This document shows, piece by piece, positions 25,435-38,997 of a stretch of 64,000 bases of DNA. Under the pieces are notes generated by a model. That model was not told where the DNA came from. It ran no database searches and saw nothing but the letters and a program-made list of their open reading frames with translations. A program made the translations under genes and the position numbers. Source of the DNA: Paramacrobiotus metropolitanus (Eukaryota; Tardigrada; Eutardigrada; Parachela; Macrobiotidae); assembly GCF_019649055.1 (NCBI RefSeq), contig NW_026570305.1, forward strand, positions 434,001 through 498,000. The letters are read 5' to 3'. How positions within the stretch are numbered: the first letter of the stretch is position 1; every line of letters begins with the position of its first letter.

Positions 25435-26233
25435 TAGCTGTTCGGATGCTTGATAAATTGGAGAAAATGAATTTTTAAATAAATACAAAAAAACGGATAC
25501 GTTGCTATCGCGAATTTCAAAATTGCAGGCTGTCGGATACATGAAATACAGATACTGTGCCGTACGTAATTCATGAAGTTTTTATTATTACGTCAACTGT
25601 TCCATAATTCGATCTTTTTCAACCGACGTTACCATTGTTAAGCCGCAGAAAGCAACCACTTATTAAATTAATACTGTTCGGCATCATGTCTTCAGTTTAT
25701 TCGATCAGTACGATTGTCCATTGTGGGTAATTATCTGTCCCTTGTTTGTGCAATTAGAACATCGTTTGCTTGCATTGATAAGATTTTGCTTCCTTATATT
25801 TCGATCTTTTCCGTTTAACGGAGCAGAAAACTGCATAAACGAGTAGGCGTAAGCGTCATCGCGGTACCGGTATGCTGTAGCATACAGTAACAGTAAAGGT
25901 CAACCCCGACCCTGGTTATGGACGATTAAGCAAGAATAGCGTGATAAACGTCTTTTAAATGATTTACGTTCGGATCGATACATGATATATAGAGCTCGCT
26001 AAGATCCATTGAAGAACGTGAATGCTAGACGACTATTCAAAATGTAGCCGAAGCTTGAATTATTTTTAACGAATGAATGCAAAACCTCTTACGTAGTTTA
26101 ATACGTGGCCATTTTCTTCCAGCGCGATGATGAATAGCACAGTTGTTCTCAAAGCTTCTATTGCAATGACCTTGCATCATCCTTAAAACTGAACGTTCCG
26201 AGTTCGTTCGGTTTAAACTGATCCTGCTACATG
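25435..26233. other. Intergenic, no gene seen
   Basis: This is the 3' flank of the astacin and the upstream region of the receptor gene. Nothing else is supported. Confidence 0.45.
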
Positions 26234-26242
26234 TATATATAA
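26234..26242 (+). promoter_or_regulatory. TATA-like box upstream of the receptor
   Basis: A TATATATAA-like word lies about 115 bases before the receptor start codon. Confidence 0.3.
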
Positions 26243-26355
26243 TGTCAGTCTTACCTTAACTACATAATACGCAGTCTTGCATTTCTCACTGTGTCATAGC
26301 TGTCCAAAGGTTTCTCCTTAAAGCATAAACTGAATTGTGCAGTTACAACATTATC

Positions 26356-28907
26356 ATGTCAACGGCGGCTCCAAACGCTAGCAACGCTACCTCGTCCGGC
26401 GGCTATATTCCGCCGCCACCATCATGGTCATTCTTTCCCGTCTTTAACCTCGTCACGTTCCTTCTGGTCATCTTCCTCAACTCCGGCGTTCTCGTGGTCT
26501 TCATCAGGGACAAGCAGTTGCGCACTCCCTTCGCCATGTATCTGATGAATCTGCTGTGCGCCAACATCGTTATCGCCATCCTACAGAATCCGCTGGACAT
26601 TGTCACGAGCTACGCTAACATCTGGTATCCCGGTCAAAAGGCCTGTACGGTGTATTTATACGCGAGTTATGCCATCAGCGGCGGGATTATGATCTCGCAT
26701 GTTCTGATTACGACGAATCGGATCTGGGCAATTTGTTTCCCGTTTTCGTATAAGCATTTTCACACCAAGAAACTCGCTATGGGAGTATGCGTGGGAATGT
26801 GGTGTTATGTCCACATTCTCATCTTGCCAGGTAAAACGGAAACCATTATTTAATTAGGCCTATGGTTGGCATTGTGCTAGTACATAAATATATATTAGGG
26901 TAGAATTCGAGAGCCAATATGGTTGGTTACAGCAACTCAAATATTGGTTTCTTTGCAAAATTGTTGCACAACGTTAGTTATACATAGTATCTGTACGTGA
27001 CAGTACGTCAAGTGCATAATTATTTATTGTAGCCAACAATAATATTAAAAAAAGTTCCGTGTTTTATTTGCGAAGCTGCGCCCCTCTGTTGACCAACTTA
27101 ATCAAATTTTGATTAAGAAGAATTATTTTACAGAAACCTTTATGATTTAAACATAGTAATAATTACTGTATTAGCGTATTATTTTTATTATTTATAATTA
27201 TATTTACAATCACTCTATTACTGTGATAATAATCTATTACTTTGTACTATGATTTTGAATCACGGCCAGAACCGCTTCTCAGCGTAATAATTTTATAAAC
27301 ACGGAAACCGTTATATTATTGGCGGCCCATGATTCAGCAAATTAAAGATTAAATATTTATTTTATGATGGTGTTGTTGTTCAAAATGCGGTCTGCTTTCC
27401 TAGTACAAATGCTCTACATTTCTATTCATAATCGAGAAACAATGCAAAAAGCACACGCGGTATCTAATAAATCTTGCGCAAAAAGCGTAAATATTCAGCG
27501 ACTAAGCTGAGTGTGAGGTGTGTTCAGCGGCTAAGCTGAGTTTCCTTTGGCATGTCCTATGGATCCTGCCATCTCCACTGGGAACAAATCGTTGTATTAC
27601 ATGTTTATGCTTACTACTCTCCCAGCATGATCGAAATCTGCTTTATGTGACGCTTTCTTGGCGCATCGTTACGGCCGGTTTGTACAGTCATCTGTCGTCG
27701 TTTTGATTTTATTAATTTCGTCATTTAGAAATGAATAAACTGCTTAAGATCAATTCTCCGAGACAGTCTGACCTTTACGCTTTACAGTGCAATGAAGAAT
27801 TCATGAGCTTCATTGAAAGCCAAATAATGCTAGTACAATTATTTAACTTTATTGTAACGGGAGAATAATCCGAGCGGCATTTGTCCATCCGCAATTATTA
27901 GGCCGACAACCGTACACGGGTCATGATGGCGATTCATCAGATAAAATAACCCTTAAACCAATGTGATTCACGCACAATACACCAGTTCATTGTTCGGACA
28001 GGCCACCTAGTGTATTCATAGAAACTCAAGGACAGGCACACGTCATACCCTGAATTTTTACCGGAAAAAGATTATGATCATAATCTTTTACAATTCATGA
28101 ATTTTAAAATTAGATTTGACACCGCTGTTAAAAGCGGTACATTTAAATGCCTCACTACGATTTAATCCCAGCCTTTCCTCCTCAAATCCATTTACTGGGT
28201 CAAGCAACCTAAAGATGTCAAATGAAAAACAGTTGCAGAGACAGTTTCAGCAAAAGTGTGGAAACGACACTAATAACTTGCCCCATTGGTTGCTCACCAT
28301 CATAGTCAACAGATTACAGTTACATTACATTACAATGATTACATTTCAGCCAGAATACCGGAGTGTGATTTTTATTATAGGGCTAATCATGGATGGACTG
28401 TACTACCGCCCGCCACTGGACATCATGGGGTGCAGCATCAATCTCGGAACGCAAAAAGAATGGTCGGAAGCTGTCCACTGGCTGATCTACAACCTGGCCG
28501 AGATTATCGTCGTCTTCGCGTACCCCGTCATCTGCTTCTACCGTATTCGGTCCCGCAAGATAGTAAAGGTCACCACCGGTAACTCCGTCCCGGCTAACTC
28601 CAATCCAGCCGACACCAACAGCGCCGAGGCCTCCAACATCTCTAATAAACCTTCGCAGTTTGCCGGGGAGAAGAAGAAAGAGCGCTCCTATGCGTTCATG
28701 GTGCTGACGCTGATGACCTGCAGTGTGGCGGTGTTCTGGACGCCCATCATGGTCTTCTATGGGCTTGCGCCGTACGGCTACTTTAATTACACTTTCTACC
28801 AGGTGGCTCGAGCGGTGTATTCGTGGGAGTGTGTTCTTGACCCGATTCTTTTTGCCGTCGCCATGAAGGATATCTGGAAGTCCGCGCGACGGATGACTGG
28901 TTGGTAA
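26356..28907 (+). CDS. Rhodopsin-like seven-transmembrane receptor
   Basis: Two exons, 26356-26830 and 28381-28907, join in phase 1 (LILP then GLIMDGLYY) to 333 residues. The N-terminus has Asn glycosylation sites (NASNATSS) and a Pro run. TM1 ends LNSGVLVVF. TM2 contains LLCANIVIAILQNP. TM3 starts at the conserved Cys (KACTVYLYASYAI) and ends NRIWA where DRY is usual. TM4 spans the intron. The ECL2 Cys is in MGCSIN. TM6 has VFWTP and TM7 has DPILF in place of NPxxY. It is probably a peptide or small-molecule receptor of an expanded family; the ligand cannot be told. Two damaged relatives lie at 30597-31036 and 42914-43330. The exon 2 start at 28381 was chosen over 28352 because only it keeps the frame. 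Confidence 0.8.
26831..28380. other. Receptor intron, AT-rich
   Basis: This 1.55 kb intron includes a small duplication (CAGCGACTAAGCTGAG and CAGCGGCTAAGCTGAG near 27500-27540). No nested gene is supported. Confidence 0.5.
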
Positions 28908-30596
28908 AAACCGCAACATCCGCTCAGAACTACAGAGTACATACTCCAACGATGCATACGATTCAAATGCCAATGTAAAATCATACGAACATACATATTG
29001 CAAGCATACGAACATACATATTTACCGTTAACTGCTGAACTGCGTTTACTCAAACTTCTCACTGCTCGGCGCTGTTTCCCATCACCACGTTCTCACTTCA
29101 CATCCACTGCTACGTTTTATTGAATCCCAAACAGATCTTTTCTTACTGTTACTAACCCGCTGCTGCAAATGGAATATATTCTCATAAATTACAAATTTCA
29201 GTCGCTCGGCAAAATACTCGCATTATACTCAACATGTTTCTATGATTCTATCAACGGAGAAGTATTCTTGGAATGGAGATAGTAAAGCATCGGTTATATG
29301 GATCTAGCCGCACTGATATTGGATTGTCGCACAATTCCGTCTGAATGTCGCAATTCGATTCATCCAAAACCGAAACGTGCCAACAAAATCAAAATTATGT
29401 TTGTCGTTACTGGGTTAGCATTTTTTCATTACTTGATTAACTTCAATGTGTCAGAAAATTGTCTTGTGTTTTTTTTTTCTGCAGTATAATTATTATTAGA
29501 CGCAGTTTAACAACAATGACAACTTGTATTTTTTTAACAACTTGTATTTTTTTAACAACAACAACTTGTATTTTTAACAACTTGTATTTTTTTTGCATAG
29601 CTGGAATTTCAATTTTCTGATCGCGAATGTTATTCGCCCGGCCTGCTGCATTGGCAGACCCGAAATGTTTTGTTTACTAGTATTTACTTCCCGATAAAGT
29701 CTGTTTATGGACTAAAAACTGTGTAAATGATAACTACTAAATTTGAGTTCACTTTCTTCGTTGCCGCTGTCACTGTGCAGTTCAAGATTGCACCGCTCGT
29801 CAGGATTAAATCATCCAGCGTTTTCGTTCTTAAATACGGACGTCGTCTGTCATTGTGAAGAACGCATTTATCAAAACGCTGATACTCGTAATTACAAAAA
29901 CATTTACGCACGCCAGTTGCGCATGCCGGCTATAATGCATCAATCTATTTACTGACAAACCAGACCGCAGCTCTGCGTTTTAGAAAGTCAGAACTGCGAG
30001 AGAACGACGAGTCTATTCAGAAATAACATCGAAAGTTAAGCGTTGAATTATATTTTTGTAATGAAGTACAAGACACATGAATGACATGATCTATAATACT
30101 CGTACCCTCCGTGTCAGCGAAAATTTGACTCTTTGCTATGTACGTTCATGACGTTAATATGACATACCTGAAGCCGCAAAACTTTCAAGGTTTACCATTA
30201 CACGGCGTACTGAGTTACCAATTGTTATGAAATATTGATGGAAAATTTGCGGTGATATCATTTCGGACTTCCTTTTTATATAATTTTATCTCGTCATATT
30301 ATATCTTTACTACAGAAAAAGGATCTGTCAAAATCTTTTCGGGCAAATTCCGTGTTTGCCAATCCAGCTGATATTTTCGCATATTTATTAATGTAGGTGG
30401 GTGCAAGCTAGGAGCTAGTCATACCCATACTGTATATACTTTAAAGTACTTTATATTGGATTTTTTTAAGGTGATAGAACAGTTAGCGATTCTCGTATAA
30501 TTCTGCTTTAATTTACCAATTTCTGCGCCGTAGCTGAGGTTGTGCCGCAAGCGAAATTTCTTTATTGAAGCGTAATTGTCTGGTTGCGGCAAAATA
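28908..30596. other. Intergenic, no gene seen
   Basis: It contains a short tandem repeat at 29518-29592 and the word TGCATTGGCAGACC (29647-29660), which also occurs at 31368 and 62638. No coding signal is supported. Confidence 0.4.
29518..29592. repeat. Tandem repeat of AACAACTTGTATTTTTTT
   Basis: About four copies of a 17-20 base unit (AACAACTTGTA plus a T run) lie in tandem, with copy-length variation in the T run. Confidence 0.7.
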
Positions 30597-31036
30597 ATGT
30601 CAACGGCGGCGACAAACGTTAGTAATGCCACATCGCCCGGTGCTTACGCTCCGCCGCCGCCATCATGGTCATTCATTCCCGTGTTTACCGTGGTCACCTT
30701 CCTCTTGGTCATCTTTCTCAGCACTGGCGTTCTCGTGTTCTTCATCAAGGACAAGCAGTTGCGCACTCCCTTCGCCATGTACCTGATGAATTGCTGTGCG
30801 CCAACATCGTTATGGCAATCCTGCAGAATCCGCTGGACATCGTCACGAGTTACGCTGACAGCTGGTATCCCGGTCAAAAGGCCTGTACGGTGTATTTATA
30901 CGCGACTTATGCCATCGGTGGGGGAATTATGGTCTCGCATATTCTGATTACGACGAATCGGATTTGGGCGATTTGTTTCCCGTTTTCGTATATGCATTAT
31001 CACACCAAGAAACTCGTGTGCGTGGGAATGTGGTGA
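30597..31036 (+). pseudogene. Receptor pseudogene, exon 1 only
   Basis: It matches exon 1 of the receptor at 26.4 kb nearly throughout (MSTAATNVSNATS, SWSFIPVF, KACTVYLYATYAI, NRIWAICFPFSY). One base is missing at about 30790 (ATGAATTGCTG against ATGAATCTGCTG), which shifts the frame in TM2. Near the end, nine bases are lost and the Cys-Tyr codons of TM4 have become a stop (GMW then TGA). No second exon follows. It is a 3'-truncated duplicate. Confidence 0.85.
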
Positions 31037-31931
31037 TAAGTCCATATACTTATTCTACCAAGTGAAACCAAAACTAATACTAATTACAAATAGAAGAACA
31101 AATGCCCAAGGGCGAAGACCGAACAGTAATTAAATACAGTTGCAGCTGTTTATTGTAGTTGAATGATTCCCAAAAAATAACCTTTTTTACAGAGTATTTT
31201 GTGAATTTGTTTATATGTGCAGTATCTGCAGCTTCGATTTTCGATAGTTGGCAGCATCATATGACAATTTACAGGATTCACATTTTTGAAAATTTCTTGA
31301 GATGCAATGGCTAGCTCAAAATTAATGTTATGTATTTTTTTGTAATACTAAAACGTTCACGTTTTCGTGCATTGGCAGACCGGAGCGAAACCAGAAAAAA
31401 CTGTTTTATTAGTAGTGATTTGATTTTATTAATTTTATGCAAATTTGTTTGGTTAGCGGGCACAGATCAAAGCAGTTTCTATGAAAGGCCAGGTTAAACT
31501 AATTGTTTTAGGTGTTTTTTTTTCTTGATCCGCAGTAAAGTTTTTCCACAGTAAAGGGCAGACTGCTTCGACTGCTGCTTCCTGCTTCGAAAACAACATG
31601 GAGTATGAGCGCATTTGCGCACGGCCCGTTTCTTCTCTGGTCACTCGTAAATGCTGAGCCGAACAAACTAAGTATTTCAGGAAGGAAAAGAACAAAGAAA
31701 GTATTGGGTTTTTTCCGAGGACAAAACTTTACTACAAGTACCACATTTCGTGGCACACGTATCCACTCAACTGGTCATCGAAAAAGCTGCTGGTAGTATT
31801 AGTTTTATGTGAAAGTCTTTTCGCGTATGTCAGCATATAATACTGTTCAAGTCGTAACAGCCGACTAAGTACATATAAGAAACAACTTCTTTTCCGCCTT
31901 TCAACGGCTTGCTCGATTATTAGAAACATCT
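31037..31931. other. Intergenic, no gene seen
   Basis: AT-rich; it carries the second copy of TGCATTGGCAGACC at 31368. No gene is supported. Confidence 0.4.
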
Positions 31932-32483
31932 CTAAATGGAAGGAAACGCAAGATTTTGAGGCGAGGTCAGAAACAGAACAACGATCAAAGCAAAATAAAA
32001 TGGCAGCCAAGGGCGGACATTACTGGACGCTAGCGTTATCTCCGTAGAATTTCTTGTGTTACATAAATCTGTGTTGCAGACGCAATATTGATATCCGTTT
32101 CCTGCTTGATGGCATCCTACTGAATATTCTGGGCGGCCCAGTCCTTTGAATTTCTGGCTGGGTCCTGGTGGTCCTTCACCTTGACATCCTTTTCCCCGTA
32201 TAAAGCTTCTATCCATCTTCGGTCTGTCAGGGTAGTCAGGGTCATGAGCAACCTCCATACAGTTTCCAGGACAGATCAGCTTATAAAAATATGACGAATT
32301 CATTTTTTCAAACCAGGCCCCGCAAGCGTATTCTAACCCTGACTCGTAACTTCCTTCTTTACAAAAATAACATGACAACGCGGAAGTAGCTTCAGGAAAT
32401 CTGGTCAAGACGTATTCTACAACGACCAATAGGAGGATCACATTCACCATCGCAGGTAAGAATATGCTCCAACTGCTATTCAA
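31932..32483 (-). CDS. GPI-anchored Ly6/uPAR (three-finger) protein, quiver/sleepless-like pattern
   Basis: Single-exon frame of 183 residues. A hydrophobic leader (VNVILLLVVVEYVLT) is followed by a cysteine framework: LSCYFC, YACGAW, LICPGNCMEV, RGKGC, VGCHQ, and the diagnostic end YCVCNTDLCN. The tail, WLPFYFALIVVLFLT, is hydrophobic and follows a small-residue stretch, as for GPI attachment. Such proteins sit on the cell surface and modulate channels or adhesion. The start may be the Met at 32450, which gives a tighter signal peptide. A minus-strand TATATA lies near 32553-32559. Confidence 0.72.
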   Translation of the reverse strand: MNSSWSIFLPAMVNVILLLVVVEYVLTRFPEATSALSCYFCKEGSYESGLEYACGAWFEKMNSSYFYKLICPGNCMEVAHDPDYPDRPKMDRSFIRGKGCQGEGPPGPSQKFKGLGRPEYSVGCHQAGNGYQYCVCNTDLCNTRNSTEITLASSNVRPWLPFYFALIVVLFLTSPQNLAFPSI

Positions 32484-32799
32484 TGATTAAATAATTATTA
32501 AAATGGTGATTTTTGCCCATGGGTGTTATAGAAAACCTAACATTAACGCCAGGTATATAATATTCACTCTACAGTCGATAGGCAGTCAAGGTTTATGTGT
32601 TATCACTATATCCAAACACAAAAAAAGCCAGTTTCTGCTACTTTAACGGCTGAATAGCGTGCAAAACTTAAGTACAGCTACGGGCCGACGGCAAGAAACC
32701 AACATAGAAAACCCAGAATACAGTAGTTACTGCGCTAATAGAATTTAGTAAAATACTGTACTCCTTTAAGCGGGCAGCTGCGGGCTTAGCAACGACCGC

Positions 32800-33379
32800 T
32801 TTCCCATCAGTAAAGTGTACACATAATACAGAATATAAGTACGGTAACTCGTATAATAATATATAATTATATACGTATAATTATATAAGTACGTATAATT
32901 ATATAAGTACGTATATACGTATAATAAGTATAATTAACAAGGTACGTATATACGTAAGGTATAAGAACGTATATATACATATAAGAACGTATGTATATAA
33001 GAGCGTATGTATATAAGAACAAGAACGAACAAGAACGTATGTAACAAGAACAAGAAACGTAACGTAACGTATGTAACGTATGTAACGTAACGTAACGTAT
33101 GAAACGTAACGTATGTAACGTAACGTAACGTATGTAACGTACGTATGTATGTAACGTAACGTATGTATGTAACGTATGTATGACTGTATGTAACGTATGT
33201 ATGAGAAGATAGAGATTTTGGTTGTTTTTTAATGTTTAAATTTTAACTTTCACGTAGTGTACCGGCGCTTGCAATCATTGTTATCTTGGCGGCTATTGCC
33301 CAATAAATATTTATGTATGACTTGACATGTAACGTATGTAACAAGAACAAGAACGTATGTATATAATATATATTCTTAT
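32800..33379. repeat. ACGTATATA / AACGTATGTA microsatellite tract
   Basis: Runs of TATAATTATATAAGTACG, then AACGTAACGTATGT-type units, fill most of 32820-33210, with a further patch near 33330-33380. The pattern resumes at about 34095-34190, after two inserted elements, so the tract was probably continuous before insertion. Confidence 0.7.
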
Positions 33380-33726
33380 ATAGGGGGAAAAATGTGTCTA
33401 GCCGAACCAATCCCTTGTACTTCTGATGTAAGCCAGCTGGTGGTTTACGTTGTAGCTTGACAGTGTTTTATGTAAAGCGCTGCCATTAAGATTGCAGGTA
33501 CTGATAACAGGTAAGCAGCACTCGTACAACTGCAGGTAAACAGGCTAAAACTGTGTTATAGCCCAGACCTGCCTGGTGCAGCTAATACCACATGTACCGT
33601 CAATGCCGCACAGCCTTAATAGCAGCGCTTTACATAAAACGCTGTGCTGCCACAACGTAAACCACCAGCTGGCTTACATCAGAAGTACAAGGGACTGGTT
33701 CGGCTAGACACATTTTTCCCCCTTAT
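33380..33726. mobile_element. Foldback/MITE-like element with about 110-bp inverted arms
   Basis: The arm at about 33380-33490 (starting AGGGGGAAAAATGTGTCT) is inverted at about 33615-33726 with few differences. The centre has about 125 bases and no frame. It sits inside the microsatellite tract; the short target duplication is hard to define in TA-rich flanks. Confidence 0.75.
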
Positions 33727-33736
33727 ATTATGTATG

Positions 33737-34096
33737 TACAAGCTTGTCCGGTAATTTCTGACGAATCAATACAGCGAACTACACAGATTTGCGTGTTACG
33801 CCTAAATTCACACTACGGCGCGCCACGCCACACTGTTCAAACACGTAACTTGCATTTGGCTGGCTGTTGGCTTGGCATTTGGCTGGCTGTTGGCTTGGTA
33901 CATGCCATATAATTCAATGAGAATAACAGTAACTGCCTGGCGAAAGGTGGCTAAAAACGGTCGGTGTGGTAATGGACAATCTAACTGCGGAGCGGATTTA
34001 GGCAGATCAGATAAGCGTAGTGACGTGGCCATCGTTTTAAGCGCAAATTTCGCGCTAGCTGTACCTTTGCGTAGGAAATTACCGGACAAGCTTGTA
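33737..34096. mobile_element. TIR element (MITE) in the microsatellite
   Basis: The perfect 22-base inverted ends 33737-33758 and 34075-34096 (TACAAGCTTGTCCGG at the left) continue imperfectly inward. TA at both borders fits a TA target duplication. Internally, CATTTGGCTGGCTGTTGGC is duplicated in tandem near 33853-33898. Confidence 0.72.
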
Positions 34097-34569
34097 TATA
34101 AGAACGTATGTATACGTATATACATAAGGTACGTATATACGTAAGGTACGTACCTATATACGTATAATTATATAAGTACGGTAACTCGACTAATACTTGT
34201 GAAAACCCCGTCAACATTAATGGAGTGAAACTTAAAACCATAGCTGGCTTTTCCGAAAAAATTTGCGTCTTATACCAAAACATGGAGCGCACTTCGATGA
34301 TGTGGTATTCTTCAAATTTAAAAAAAAATGATTGCTTGTAGTACCATTGCCGCTACATTTGCGGAACAGATCGCTAATTTAGCATTTAACTGCCGCTCTA
34401 AACCTGATGATTGCCTATAAAGGCTCTGTCTTATTATTTTATAATGTTGATCGTTGAGTTCCCAGGTATAGTATGCAACTGTGTTAAATTGTGATGCATA
34501 ATGCATCAAACAGGTGTACGTTTCTATCTAAATTACCATCGATAGCTTCTTAAACTACCAGAAGAATAA
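34097..34569. other. Intergenic, no gene seen
   Basis: This holds the rest of the microsatellite and AT-rich sequence. A first exon for the following Cys-rich gene could be here but was not identified. Confidence 0.35.
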
Positions 34570-35083
34570 GTACGTTAAACACGATAGCAGTCGGCGTGTT
34601 TGGTGTGTTTTTAGATGCAACGTTGGGCTTCGAATGGTACAAGTGCTCTGGTGGCGATGACTGCACAAACGCGCAAGAGCACCTGCTGGTATCTTGTCCG
34701 CCATCAACAACGACGTGCATTTCAATCCGCCACACAAGCTCGCCACAAAACTATTAGAAATGGGCAAGGGGTACTAACACATTCGTTTGACATTTTGACA
34801 GTCCAAATCGTGCAGAAAACGTTCCATTTTTGTTGCACAATGTTTTACTTCAGACGCACCATATTATGCAAGATATTGTGCTCCAGGGTACTTCAGCCGT
34901 GTCTGGATAGATGCGCGACAGCGTTCACGTTTTCGGGTGGAAGTGGATGTCTTAGTGTGCGGCACCACCAAATGCAACGGAAAAAACGATAAGCCCTATC
35001 AACCTAATACGGATTCCCCTTCACAGAACTCTGGCACAACAACCACCACTCCAGCAACTACAGCTGCTACCGCGTGCAAATAA
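34570..35083 (+). pseudogene. Damaged Cys-rich, Ly6-like secreted protein
   Basis: A leader-like stretch (NTIAVGVFGVFLDA) with no ATG of its own runs into FEWYKCSGGDDCTNA and LLVSCPPSTTTC. A second block after an acceptor near 34854 reads YYARYCAPGYFSR, then VDVLVCGTTKCNG and a Thr-rich tail ending TAATACK and a stop at 35081-35083. The cysteine spacing and the CxxxxCN ending recall three-finger domains. I could not join the two blocks in phase: the first runs into a stop, and a shift is needed. It may be a decaying gene or one with an unseen exon. Confidence 0.4.
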
Positions 35084-35097
35084 ACCGATTTCTTTAA

Positions 35098-35162
35098 GGC
35101 AGGGCGTAAAACGTGGCAGTGGCACCTGCCAGTGGCACTGCCAATGGCATGGCGAGCAATAA
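35098..35162. repeat. Dispersed repeat block (part 1)
   Basis: GGCAGGGCGTAAAACGTGGC onward to about 35165 is nearly identical to 43497-43563. Here it ends directly against astacin coding sequence. Confidence 0.65.
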
Positions 35163-36835
<1,673 letters not shown>

Positions 36836-38997
36836 CGAAAAATCCTGGTCCTTCATGGTTACACTGAACTTGAAAAAAGGCACACCCAAACAATCCACAA
36901 TTAAATTTTATTAAATACCGTGACGGCTAACGAGCAGTCTGTAACGGTGCGCGTGCGCCCAAACGTGAACGTTTTGTGTTATTCAACCTTCCGTCTTATG
37001 TACCTACTTCGAACAGAGTAAAAGCCTCTGATGATTTTAACTGCTCTTGTTGCGTACTAATTAAATTACGATGCCGATAACAAAAAGCAACCGTAGAGCT
37101 CGCACTTTGCGATTGCGATAATAGACATTATGTATTCGACTAGCTGTTTCCACAACGCTTCGGCTTTTTCTACTCAGTAAATTTCATTTTAATCCGGTCG
37201 ACACCATGCATGCGAAACACCGTGAACACCACCGCACCAATAAACACGGTAAACGACCGAATTTCTGGTGAATTTAGATAATTATATTAATGAGAAGTTT
37301 CCATTACCGATGTATTTCGTGATGGAGTGCTCAAAGTGCAGAGACGTTTTCCGTATTGTTTGCCAAGGTGCTGTGAATACAGCGCAAGCAATATATTTAT
37401 TGCGGTTACGAGATGAGACTGGCAAATTCTTCGTCCTTCTTGACCTTTTGTCTCTGTTCTGCAATGTCCCGTATTCTGCCTTTGATTTCAGTTGTTTTCT
37501 ACTTTAATTTTCGTCGCGTTTTGTGATGTTCGATTGTTCGTCGTTGATTTCCTTTCAATTACCCTCATCCAGATTCAGAGCTATATTGCAACGAATGGGT
37601 TACACGGTTACACCAGACGGCTAAAGCCACCATCACGAGAAGGCCGACCAAACCCAATTTATATTCTAAAAGCCCGTAGTCGAAAATCCGGCCAAATAGT
37701 ATCCCTTTCATCTAAACCCGTCCCGCTTTGAAAGCCAGAGCGGAAACTGATTCGAAAGCCAATGGCAGCCAGCAACTTTAACCGTCCAAAACGTCCAGAC
37801 GGAAATCATGTCCTCCGGAAGTTGCCCTTCTAATCGTTCAAAATGACAAGAAACCATGAAAAAGGCCGCATCAGATTTTTTCCACTCATTTGAGCCTTTG
37901 AACAAGAAATAGAGGACAACTTTCGGTTTTTGCCCCGGCCGGTTCCGGTGAAGTGGATGTCAATGCTTGAGTGTGAATTTAGATACCGGCCTCTCTGTTG
38001 GAATTTATGTTAGTTTACAAGCATCCGTACTCCTACACGACATTACACTCAAGTGGAGACTCTTGGACTGGAATTCAAAGTTCTGAAAATTCAAAAAGCC
38101 TGCAGACAAATTCATAGTTCGGCAGAAATTTCCAGACACGAAATCTCACCCTGTCTTCTTTTTCGCTTCCGAAACTTAAGAAAACTGGACGCTTCTCGAT
38201 TTGTCTCACTCCTCGCGAACTGGGATACATTTTTAACTTACTGTTACATAGTGCTCTGTTAGCTGTGAGCCTGTGGCTGCCCATTGACAAATAGCGGGTT
38301 TATAACAATAATTTTGGGGGGTGGAGACTTCTGGTACATTGGTAGGCGCTGATCCCCACCAGAAACCGCAGCACTTTACGTTTTACGGTTTATGGATCGC
38401 ATCATGCACAACGTATTACAACAAACCTGTGCACAAACCGCGCAAGGAAATTCTACCCTTTGGGTATCTTTTAGAAAAACTGGTTTAACACGTTTGTAGA
38501 GCATTTCTATGGATACCAATCGTGAGCTTTTACATTTTAAGCTAAAAACAGCTGTAACGGTACTCGTACTAAAGAATAATGACAGAATGACTGGAATTCG
38601 TCGCTTCAAGAAATTATAGCACAATTGTTCGTTTATTGCATGTATTCGTTTACGAGAAATAAGGCACAGGGTTAATTCGGCACGTACGATGCGGTCCTCT
38701 TATCAGATTTTGTGTCTTATTTTTTTTGTATTATGCAATCTGCTTCGTGTCTAAACCTGTTTGATCAGTACACGCAGCCGACATTATGGACGTTTATTTA
38801 TGTTAACACTTGTTTACCAACGTTAGTACACTATAACGTGTGTTTCCGTGCGTTATTTGTCCCGGGTAGTCATCCGATACGCTGAAACCTGAACCACTTT
38901 ACACACCTATTATTCATTTTCGCATCGATTCGAAGTCGTATAAATACTGTGCGTTAACTGTATAAGATACTCGCGAGTAATTTTTGGTCGTGGATGA
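36836..38997. other. Intergenic, no gene seen
   Basis: This 2.2 kb has scattered short frames and no motif. Its right end probably contains the 5' untranslated region of the LINE, whose exact start I could not place. Confidence 0.4.

Noticed and set aside
28352-28380. Alternative acceptor for receptor exon 2 at 28352
   Set aside because: Joining there breaks the frame with exon 1; the acceptor at 28381 keeps phase and gives a continuous TM4.
28286-28582. Frame overlapping receptor exon 2 in another phase
   Set aside because: Shadow of the receptor exon, which carries all the 7TM motifs in the other frame.
32800-33380. Telomere-like or centromere-like array in the ACGTA tract
   Set aside because: Units are irregular microsatellite words, interrupted by transposons, with no telomeric repeat.
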